From Larix kaempferi (lineage: Eukaryota; Streptophyta; Pinopsida; Pinales; Pinaceae), in assembly GCA_027924585.1 (NCBI GenBank), contig BSBM01000307.1, forward strand, positions 16,911,501 through 16,975,500: a stretch of DNA of 64,000 nucleotides, given 5' to 3'. How positions within the stretch are numbered: the first letter of the stretch is position 1; each line of letters opens with the position of its first letter. Shown here piece by piece: positions 54,594 to 64,000 of this stretch. The position numbers and the translations under genes were made by a program. The notes beneath the pieces are model-generated. The model was given only the letters and a program-made list of their open reading frames with translations. It had not been told where the DNA came from and did not search any database.

Positions 54594-57500
54594 CTGACCA
54601 CACTTTGCTTACTAGCAACACTTTCTTGTGCCGGCTGCAACCAATTATTTCACCTTCTTACCTGTGAAATCCATCATGGAAATCCTTTGTTAGGACAAGC
54701 ATAACATAAACATTAAAATTAGTCAATTATTTTCCCAATTGACATGGAATGTCAACGCTTTATTCATGGGACTTCCACACTTTTCATACTTTCCCAACAT
54801 ACACATGAACTCATTCATGTTCATCCTTTCACAGTAAATTTACTATTTCAGCATTCACAATTCATTTCAAGCAATTAAACACAATCTATTTTCAACCATG
54901 ACATGCATTCAACAATTCTTTGTTTTATAAATGCATCAATAAAAAGGAAAGAGAAGAGTAAGAGTTTCCCCCTCTTAGTCTTGTCTTATTACAGAGCTAT
55001 GCCATTATTGTGGTTTCATGCTCCTTAGTCTCTTTCACTTTAATATGAATGCTTGAGTTGCCCTTTATTGGCTATGACACTTAGTGTCTAAGGTCTGTTT
55101 AAAGCTTTTCAACTTGGGTACCCCTTCTCATTCTGCTTACAGAACCTCTGGTTGCTAGGAACCACTCATGTTCACTAGCACCATCTTTCTTACCGCTCAT
55201 ATTGAGCTCTTTAGGACAATCATATGTCCATATGCATCCCTATGATGCCTTCATGGTCTTTGCTTCCAACAATACCTACACTCAAACATTGAATCAATTC
55301 ACATGTTTAGTTTATTTCATAAGGTTTTTCTCTAAACAAGATTTTGAGAAATCATAACCAAATCATATACACATGTATATTCATAAGCAAGAAGTTGCAA
55401 GATAACCAAATACTTATCTGTATTGGATGTCTTCACTTTATCTCATAGGATCCTTCTTGCTTCCCAAGCATTGGATTTCCCATGGATACAATAATGAATG
55501 TTGCGACAACAAGCAGGCTAATCCACAACCATTCGAATAGGCAATGCTAGGCCAGTACGCCGACTTGTTTTTATCAATTGTTTAAGGGGTATTGGGCTAG
55601 CATACACACCGTTTCACAATATTAAGTAGTGAATTCCCAACCAGTTACTCTCTGGATTTATCAAGAACTTTATAGCGTTCATCTAGCTACTCCCTGGATT
55701 TCTCAGTAATTTATATCGCCCGCTCATTTACTCTCTGGATTTACCAGCAATTTATCGTCTTTCAGGGCCTTGCCTTCCTATAATGACCAAGGTTTCCAAC
55801 AAGGAAAACAATAGTGTTTTAGCTTAGCTGTTAAAAGATTTATACCTGAAATCTTCATTATTCCAAACAAGACATAAATGAAAATGAATACTTATCTGTA
55901 TTGTGTGTTTCCCCTCTGGTCCACAGGATCATGCTTCGCTTTGCAAGCCTTGGGATCGCCTATGGACTTGGATGTAGTTAATGCTTCACCAGTACACCTT
56001 CACGTTGACTGGATTTATCAAGCATTTGGTGGTGCCCAACCAGTCCCATACCTAGTTGGCCCTCTCCATTGTCGAGCCAGCACATTCGTCTGGCTCATCG
56101 ACCAATGGAAGGAAACTGCGCCACCTGACCATTATAGGTCAAGGCTCTACGATGGAGCCATAGGCATCTCAGGGTTTCCAGTCATTCTTCATCGCCCGCA
56201 CTCCCACTGCTGTCCCAGTAGATATTTTATGCCTTTACCAATGTCACCACACCTTCTTGCACCATAACCCTTCACACACATCGACTCTTCATTCATACAA
56301 GGACACCACTCCTTCTCTTGTGCAAATCGGTGGTTCCTTTTAGGAACTTTATATGTGAATTTCTTGACTGCAGGTTAGCATGGCCCCACTCACACAAGGG
56401 TGATACCCCTTCTTATTACACAGCTCTTCGGGCATGTCCATCCCTTCTGGTAATATTTCGTGTGAGCATAGAAAGGTTACCAATTCCTATACATTCCTTC
56501 TGCATACCCTTCTTCACTTTGCCTCTTAATGTGCAGTACCAACTGGCATCTGTGTAGGCTAACAACATAAGAAGGATAAGCAGGCTTATCAGTATTGCTT
56601 CTCAAAATCGCAACCACATTCCATAACATTCACTATCAAGTATTGAAACACCGGGAATGCACCCATTCCCTTAGGGTGTAGTCAATATTGACAACCCTAT
56701 CATGGCCTAGAACCAGAAAAGGTGTGCACCCCCTTTCTAATGTGATTAATGTAGGCCCTAATCATACTCAAGCAGTCTGAAATGATATATATATACATAA
56801 AGTAGAGCATGCTCTGCATATTAACCCTAATAATTTAGACATGCATGTTCTTGTCTAGGGTCACAGAATACTCATTCATTTTGTAGATGTGTCTCACATG
56901 CCTTCTTGGCATAGCTTTACCATCTCACTTTCATGGTTTACCGACATGCGGTTTGGATGAGACATTATCAATGGCGTTTCACCCGAAACCCATTTCCAAA
57001 GCATGGGGTCTTTCCCATCTAGTTTGGCTTTTGCAGGCCATCACTCCTGGTCTTCCTGCAATGTGTCTTCCTGGCACATTTATCAAATAGCCAAACAGTT
57101 AGCAGCATTTAACAATAGAATTCAAATCTGATTTCTCTAATCAGTCAAGGGCATTAATAATTAAATTCAAGTATGAATTTGCAATTTCGTCCTCTACAGA
57201 AATTGATTTGCTTAGCCATGAGTCTATTCTCATATCATTTGGCTCTTGCTCACGGTAGATTCCAATATTCATCATGGACTTACCCATATTTGCCATGCCC
57301 AAAACAATCTACCTGAAATCTGAAACTTCAATCAGCCAAACGCGTTGTGAGTATGTATGCATATACTCTCTTCATTGCTACAACAGTCATTGAAGTGATC
57401 TCAGAATTATAACACTCAATAATTCAAACACTTTCAACTGTTAACCTTTTAAATGCAATGAAATATATACATCTCTATATATGCATTATTATCAAAATAA

Positions 57501-59110
57501 AATTGCAAGACATAGTCATGTCATTTATGCAATTTGAATGAAGTTTTAGATACTCATTACTTCACATTCCATGCAATTCTGTCCTTCCAACAGAGTGCCC
57601 TGGTAGCCCATCACATGTCTACCTTCTTCATGCAGTCTTTCTCCTGCATTCATAGCAGCTCATGAAATGGTCTCAGTATTGATAATACCATTTCATCTAT
57701 TATCTAGTGGTAATGAATCATACACCACAATCATGCATTCACACAATGCATCTCAACATGTGCACCTATACATATGCATGCGCTTTTACATCACTCACAT
57801 AATCTTTTAGTGTGCAATCACTCAATGTATAACCACAAGATTGTGCTTAATATTTTAATGCACATCTTCTCGATGCAACCCTGCATTAATTTATGAGTAC
57901 TATGCATTCAAAAATATTATAGCCTAACCATGCCTCTCTAATATGGCATACATTATAGCAGGACCATAAGTCATCACTTGCTTGGGTTGTTGACTTCACA
58001 ACCAACATCCACAAATGGAAAGATACGATTTCATGCGAATCCCTTGAGATTCTAAGCAAGTATAGGGTGTAAGGGTCCTTGCCTTCACTCACCCAAATCA
58101 ACATAGTTTAATCATAGTTTGAAGGGATCTTACCAAATCCTTTTTCAGCATTCATGCAATTAGGCACAGTTAACCCTTACCTGCATGGTTGTTATTAACA
58201 TCACTTGATGTTACCTGATCAGTTGGCCTCTTACCAAGGCTTTGCAATCCTTTTGCCAACTTTACTATCATAGATTTGTTGCACCATCCTTTCTTCATAA
58301 GGTTGTTGGTCATATGCATCAATCATTATCCACATCTTCAGCCATGCTTTAGTTGTATTTGATCCTACAACCAATACGAACATAACTACATATTAGCAGC
58401 CACAATGACTATCTTAAGTGGCTCATTGCATATGTAAAACCTCACTATTTTACCAAGATGCAATATCATATACATGCACAAACATTTTCACATGCACCAT
58501 GCAATGTTTATTTATATGCCATCTAGTGCATATTCATCTCATCCGTCTAATCTCTTGCATTTTCAGTCATACTTCTATGATTTGATTCGTACAACCATTA
58601 ACAACAACATTACTGGTGATCAACCATAGGTAATACCATTAATGGGCTATTGCATGTGTAACTTGCACTACCTTTACCCATATGCAACATCATGCTCATG
58701 CATAAGCAATTCACATACACTATGCAAGGACTCCTTAATCATGCCCACTAATTCATATGCATTACTTTCTTGCATTTCTAGCATCCCTATGCCATAATTT
58801 TCAGTATATAAAACTTGGGAAATATAAATACAATAGCAAGGGAGGAGTGAAGGAATTCTCCCTTTTTAATCTCCATCATGACATGGAGTTCCTCCTCCAC
58901 ATCATAGCTGATCTTTTTCCTGGCTTCCCTACCAAGCATATACACAATCATTAGCTATGATCTTCTCATGAATCAACAATTCCACATATACATACGTGTA
59001 TAACATTCATCCTTGCTATTTTTCCCAATATGCAATTCTTATGCTATAGACAGAAATAGTTTAAGGTGAAGAATTTCCCTTTCATCTTCCATAATGGATA
59101 TCACAACCAA
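54594..59110 (-). other. LARD interior without recognisable genes
   Basis: About 4.5 kb of AT-rich sequence rich in CATGCA, ATGCAT and TTCATTC words. Three 41-42 bp repeats with CTCTCTGGATTT lie at 55648-55775 (starts 55648, 55690, 55731). A loose duplication with a period near 214 bases spans about 58363-58760. The ORF at 55878-56267 has no family resemblance. Nothing else supported. Confidence 0.6.
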
Positions 59111-59116
59111 TTACCC

Positions 59117-59770
59117 TTATTGAGGATTCCACAACCTCTTTATGCAATCCATACTGCACATTCCAAGCATGCAAAATGCTTTCCACACTTTCAATGACTG
59201 TCTCTGGGGGACGACGGGGGTCAAGGGGGCTTGCCGAGTCGCAGACAAACTTGCCGAGTTTCTTCCAGTGTCGCGGACGAACTCATCCATCTCTTCTGGT
59301 CGACCATTTCGGAAACTTCGGCGCAAACTTGACAGTTCTTTCCTCCGGTCCGGAAAACTTTCGCCAACTCTTCCGCTGTTCCGGAAAGCTTTCGCCAACG
59401 CTTCCGTTGTTCTGGAAAGCTTTTCGCCAACACTTCCGCTATTCCGGAAAGCTTTCGCCAATGCTTCCGCTATTCCGGAAATCTTTCGCCAATGCTTCCG
59501 CTTTTCCGGAAAGCTTTCGCCAACGCTTCCGTCAAAATTCTTCCTTCCTCTTCCAGCGAACTTAATGATTTTTTGTCGAATTGTTGCGGAGCCACCCGCC
59601 AAGTTCTTCCAATAACTTCGGCGAGAACTCACAAGTTCCTTCCGCCGCTGCGGACCAAATTGCCGAGTCCTTCCGCCGTTGCAGACGAACTCGCCAACCT
59701 TTCCGCAGTTTCGGCAAAGATCTCGCAAGTTCCTTCCGCCCTTGCGGATGAACTCGCCGAGTCTCGCCAC
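59117..59770 (-). other. Open frame of 217 codons in the LARD leader, repeat-derived
   Basis: A long minus-strand frame, very basic, with repeated EALAKAFRNSG-like and GESFP text. Most of it is produced by the 31-bp array and by related GGCGAG and CGGAAG words. Because the period is not a multiple of three, successive units are read in different frames, and other frames are also open. I see no domain. Coding is possible but unproven. Confidence 0.35.
59345..59535 (-). repeat. Tandem array, 31-bp unit, about 6 copies, CpG-rich
   Basis: CCGGAAAGCTTTCGCCAA and variants start at 59350, 59381, 59412, 59444, 59475 and 59506; spacings are 31 except one of 32. Each unit holds the palindrome TTCCGGAA and AAGCTT. 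CpG density is much higher than in the rest of the element, also in the related flanks 59200-59345 and 59535-59770. Confidence 0.9.
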
Positions 59771-59914
59771 CGATACAGACTTTGCAGAAAGCCCAAAATA
59801 CTTAGAAAAATTTTAAATTTTCAAATTTTCTTAATGACTACAATTGAGCAGGAAGCATACTTACCTCTGCAACTGTAATAGGTAGCCCATGAAGGCCCAA
59901 TGTTGCAACCAGCA

Positions 59915-59926
59915 GCTCTGATACCA
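59915..59926 (-). other. PBS of the LARD, initiator-Met type
   Basis: Minus strand TGGTATCAGAGC, three bases (GAA) after the LTR end. The fit fixes the element orientation. Confidence 0.92.
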
Positions 59927-59929
59927 TTC

Positions 59930-61237
59930 TGTCACGTACCCACCTATCTATCCAGTTTGTGGAAGGAAACATGATGGAAAATGCTGGGGCTTTTCATAAA
60001 ACTCAGCCAATTCATTAGATGCATACAGTTAAAAACAAATGTGTGCAGATGTAAATTAAACAAACATGCACAGCGGAAATGAACTCATCCACACACATAT
60101 TACATGACTGTTATTCAATTTAACGCAATCAACAAATTAACACATTTGCATAAGTAAATACACAATAAAATACCCATTTTGATGCAATGTTGTCCTAAAC
60201 AACTAGTTATGTCGCTGCAACGTTCCTCCCAACCATACGTCTCTGCCCAGCCTGTATTATTTCAGCACTCAGAGACCACCCCCGAGCCGGGCATGATATA
60301 TACAAGGAAAAGGGGACCCTCAAGCACAGCATAGCCCAAAGCAATGGATACCCATCTCAACCCCAACATTCTTTCACACATAGCAACTCAAAAATGGGCA
60401 TGGATACACATTTCAACAATGGGTTCCATAGGACAGGGTCTATGGGTTTTCCCCAAAACGTAGGCACACCAAAAACGGACTGTGGGAAGAGGGAATCAAC
60501 CCCAGGGAAGAAAACCGATTTCTCCCACAGATGTATGAGCATTCAATGGGCCAAAACGGCCTCAATTAAAACCCAAATCATTTCCCCTCTCTTCCCCACT
60601 ATTAGCCACAACAAAAATGCCCTTCCCATCTAGGAAAACGAAGGTAAACACCAGAAATTAATGGAGGGAAATTCCCAGGAAACTCTAAGCTCGTGGAAGA
60701 GAAAAACTGGTTGATGGGTAATGGCTTGGGGAGCAATTCATGGCTATTTTCTTTCCCAAGAAGCCAAACACATTTTTCCATGCAGGGTGGCTTTCCCATA
60801 CCCGAATTTGGACAACCATACCTCCCATTCCCCAAGGCATTAACTACCTCAACCAACTCTTTGGAGAAATCAATGATTGGGTACAAAAGTCAACATGGGT
60901 AGTTGAGGGTTCATGGGTTCTCTCATTGACACTTGGCTTGACTCAATTGGCTCAAGGGTTTGAATATTTCCCTCCCAAGTCCTTGTAACATCATGCCCTA
61001 ATCTCTTGTTGCATTGCATAGCTAGTTGTGGGCATTTTATATTAAGATGCTTATTTACAATTCCCATGGTTCACTAGCACATGGGTAGCATAATTTCAAA
61101 TACTTGCCTCTTCTAGGTCAAGCGTTCGCTAGCGGGGTCTTGGCCTTGAGCTCCATGCTAGGAATCATACATAATATGCATACAATACTTACATTATAGC
61201 CCAAAATATTATAAGGGTCAAAATGGGGGACGTGACA
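59930..61237 (-). repeat. LARD 5' LTR (1308 bp)
   Basis: Equal in length to the other LTR. Single-base differences such as CAGTTCGTGG versus CAGTTTGTGG and GATTTTTATT versus GACTGTTATT. Confidence 0.95.
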
Positions 61238-61242
61238 CTATA
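61238..61242. repeat. Target site duplication CTATA, right copy
   Basis: Same as 52648-52652. Confidence 0.9.
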
Positions 61243-61625
61243 TTACTAAGGTACTTCAAGACTTTTTTGTATATGGCATCAAATTCTAGATAACATTGGA
61301 GGTGGAATCTTAATGATGGAAGATCCTTGAAGACATATCCCACACTATGTATTTGACTTCTCTTAAGTTTTTAACCATTCTTTATTCAGTTAAGGCCTCC
61401 TCATGCATTCTATTCCATGTTTCTATCTCCTATTTCAACACCGACACCTATTTATTCTCTTCATGCCACTTATTTTATATTTCATCGAGCTTATTGCCAT
61501 GATTACTATGCTTTTCTATCCTTTTGTATGTATGTTTTTCTATTGACACAACCTTTATATCACTCTCTTCTAACTTTGATTTCCATTCATCCACATCCCT
61601 CATTAACTGATTGACCTGCTATAGT
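61243..61625 (-). pseudogene. Decayed ORF of unknown family, coiled-coil part before the LARD insertion
   Basis: Minus-strand text from 61620: QVNQLMRDVDEWKSKLEESD, KWHEENK and EIETWNRMHEEALTE, with stops at Gln-like positions (TAA, TAG). The heptad-like spacing suggests a coiled coil. After a frame change near 61360 it continues DLPSLRFHLQCYLEFDAIYKK into the insertion site and on at 52652. Confidence 0.4.
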
Positions 61626-63328
61626 AGTTGTGATACCTAAAATAGAGACACAACCACCAAGCAATTTCACAAGTATCATTAAAAGAATATATGTGAACTA
61701 TATACTAAAAAAAATGCCACTCCTACAAGTTAGTTTATATCAAAATAGTGCTTCCCATATAGTTTTTGTTAAGGTAATAATGGGTTTTTTGGTCTACCAT
61801 ATGAAGAAATTGTCATGACATAAGATATAAATTCCAACACTATACACCAAGAAGGGAAATATGCATACCAACGAATGCTCCATTCGGGCTCCAAATACAT
61901 CAGTTCATTTACACAATTCATTGCTTTGAAAGAGACCCCTAAACACATAACAAGAAATGTGTTTGAGTCATAAAAATCACTACACTGCTAAGAATAACCT
62001 AATAGGAAAGCACTTGTGTTGTGAAAAATAAAGTATAAGGATGTTTCTTCACCCAAATCACTTAAAGCTAAAACTAAATGTGATATTTAAACCTGAACAA
62101 CCATTGTGCGACTAGGGAAATCCCAATATTTGAATGACTTCTGAGTTAAATTTTCACTTGATCCCATTTCCAAATTCCAATATCACCAACAGTAGTTCGA
62201 ACTTAAAATATTCATCCAAATACTAGGTTTAGAAATCATTTCATGGTTAGAGTGCATTTAAAACAAAACTATAGATGAATAAATTAACTTTAAGATCCTA
62301 ATAGAATACCAATTGAATATCAAAAGAAAATGGTTATAGTTGGAAATTTTTTTACTGTACCTTAGCAATAAGTCTTGTTTTGATTCACAACTCAAGATAA
62401 AAACGAGTTAGCTTGTTCAGTTGTCCTGCATAGAACTGGATGCAATAATTTGGTTGCCTCCTCTCCTTGCAATTTTGCCAAGATATTTATGAAAATTATT
62501 AACCCCATCCATTGTTTCCTCCCAATGATTGAAGCCAAAAGAAAATGAAGTTTCAAACATCTAATATGCAAATTATTAACTCCAACCACTCTCCCCCCCC
62601 CAACGATTGAATCCAAAAGAAAATGAAGTTTCGAACATATGATAGTCTACATTTGATATGTATTCCTTGGTCAGCTTCTGTCATTGTGATCATGTCCCAA
62701 GTCCACAATGTCATTGTTTTTCTATGAAACAAATCTAGACATAGATGAAGATCCATATTATAGATATTCACGACAAATGAAAAAAACAAACACGACTTTT
62801 CATATGTGAATCGAGGAATGGCATTAAGATAAGTTCATGTCAATTCTCACCCACTACTTGGTGACACCGTAAGACCTTTAAGGAAGTGGCTTGATCTTCT
62901 TGTGGGAACTTGTAAGTCACTCTTTTGCTTACACTCTGTAACTAAACTTGTAATGGTGTGGAATCTAGTGTTGACTATGGTGTTGCTTATAACCGGTGTT
63001 GATTTCCTTGAGAATGACACAAGCCTATTATTGTTGGATCTATTTGATCCATTCAACAAATTTAAATGCTTGGTTTTCTATTATATGAGATGTAATATAA
63101 TTACTCCTTTTATGACTTATCCAATAGAATTATTACAGTGGGACCCTTCTTACCTTTTGACTTTTATTATTTTTGAAACAACATTTACCTCCTTTCTCTT
63201 AAAAATAAATGGAAAAGAAATTAACATTACCTCTTATAAAATCCCTCAAACTCTAACCTTAATGGAAGAATTATTAATATTTTGTTATAAATGGTGACAA
63301 TTACAATAGTTTTCTACCCAAAATGAAG
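61626..63328. other. AT-rich sequence with no recognised gene
   Basis: No LTR border or family-specific motif. A duplicated word set, ATTGAANCCAAAAGAAAATGA with CAAACATCTAATATGCA-like context, occurs near 62527 and 62606. The ORF 62902-63297 (131 codons) is hydrophobic with no known domain and I do not call it a gene. Confidence 0.4.
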
Positions 63329-63340
63329 TATAAATAGAGG
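63329..63340 (+). promoter_or_regulatory. Orphan TATA box
   Basis: TATAAATAGAGG followed after about 40 bases by GTTGAGAAGCGTTGTGCTAAG and ATTTTAACACTG. The arrangement resembles the U3/R part of an LTR. No second copy or flanking TSD was found in the window. Confidence 0.3.
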
Positions 63341-64000
63341 TTCAGATGACATGAAAAGGATCCATTAGTTGAGAAGCGTTGTGCTAAGAGAACCTATTTT
63401 AACACTGTAATTCATTTTCCACTATCCATAAGTTATTTTTTAATAATATTTGACATTTTCGTTGATGATATGTAATTATTTAAATACTTAGGATGCCTTG
63501 GGTAGTTATGCACATTTTGTTGTCAACATGGACCCAAAGGTTGAACATTCTTAAGGCCTTGGAGGACTTTGAGGAGTTGGTTTCACATTGAGTTGGGTTT
63601 GGGTCCACTTGACATTGAACATAGAAGAAGGAAAGAATTGAGGAACCTCCCACCTATAAGAAGATCACTGAATCCTTGTGCAAAGGAATCATGAAGAAGT
63701 GACCAATAGGTGAACAAAGAATTTTGAGGTGCCAAGTCTAGGTTTTTTCATAGTGAATGACCTGCGAACTAGAAAGATATGCCAATACTTAGGACAATAT
63801 CAAATATGAAAATATTTAGGGTCATTCAATTCAATGAGTTGGTCCCTTTTAATGTCATTTTAGTTTCTTCATATTATTGGTTTTGTTACTAAAGCATACG
63901 ACCTTGATCACTGCCCTATATTGCATTGTTGTCAAGCACATTTATACTTTGCCAATCTAATGTATTGTAATCACACTAATAACACTTAATTGTTATCTCA
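63341..64000. other. Right end of window; no gene recognised
   Basis: Possible LTR or leader remnant after the TATA box. A Lys/Glu-rich short frame near 63600-63750 has stops and no family resemblance. Confidence 0.3.

Larger units (their letters stand above)
52653..61237 (-). mobile_element. Large retrotransposon derivative (LARD-like), 1308-bp LTRs, almost no coding capacity
   Basis: Two LTRs of equal length (52653-53960, 59930-61237), TG to CA, flanked by CTATA. On the minus strand an initiator-Met PBS lies just inside the right LTR and a long polypurine tract just inside the left LTR. The 6 kb interior has no protease, RT or integrase. It holds a CpG-rich 31-bp array next to the PBS and one small coiled-coil plus CX2CX3HX4C ORF next to the polypurine tract. 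In the first 260 bases I count about 7 LTR differences, so divergence is roughly 3 percent. It must move in trans. Confidence 0.92.

Noticed and set aside
55878-56267. 129-codon plus-strand ORF in the LARD
   Set aside because: Antisense to the element, no domain, no sign of conservation.
53123-60902. Repeated 104- and 69-codon ORFs at 53123-53625 and 60394-60902
   Set aside because: They are the two LARD LTR copies.
62902-63297. 131-codon hydrophobic ORF as a membrane protein gene
   Set aside because: No family resemblance, no conserved context; AT-rich sequence yields such ORFs by chance.

Overview
This window looks like intergenic DNA from a large plant nuclear genome. It holds nested LTR retrotransposons, a plant-type L1 LINE with DUF4283-like ORF1, Ty1/copia and Ty3/gypsy-Tat type polyproteins, and no intact host gene. 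A gymnosperm or another very large plant genome is my guess from the density and age spread of the elements; I saw no species-diagnostic sequence. I found no rRNA, tRNA gene, CRISPR array or bacterial-type operon.

Layout. Positions 1 to about 30560 are one Ty3/gypsy element of Tat type on the + strand (leader, gag, protease, RT-RNase H, integrase, an archaeal-type second RNase H after the integrase, an antisense spliced ORF, 3' UTR, 3' LTR). Its 5' LTR was not found and should lie upstream of the window. Its gag is split at 3406/19768 by a complete minus-strand LTR element (3407-19767, TSD GTTAT). That element encodes only a very long Gag-like protein with three CCHC zinc knuckles and no pol. 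Its Gag is in turn split by a plus-strand Ty1/copia element (7356-14471, TSD TTAGT). The Tat 3' LTR abuts a minus-strand LINE (about 30560-35125) that lacks its C-terminus at exactly that border, so the order of insertion reads LINE, then Tat, then gag-only element, then copia.

From 35126 to 44130 the sequence is older: a copia RNase H scrap, a hairpin-forming repeat block, a 3.5 kb decayed ORF of unknown family (37864-41330), a gag-like scrap and a 68-bp array. A near-complete but broken minus-strand copia lies at 44136-50710 (TSD TATTC). A minus-strand large retrotransposon derivative (LARD) with 1308-bp LTRs lies at 52653-61237 (TSD CTATA) and interrupts another decayed ORF. The last 2.7 kb hold little that I can identify.

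Three themes run through the window. Most in-frame stops are TAG (some TAA or TGA) where Gln or Arg is expected, the footprint of C-to-T decay of methylated CAG, CAA and CGA. Nearly every element carries a private tandem array in its leader or 3' UTR. The gag-only element appears to be a relative of the Tat element it landed in, with shared Gag, leader and 3' UTR motifs, so it may be a non-autonomous element served by a Tat-type partner.
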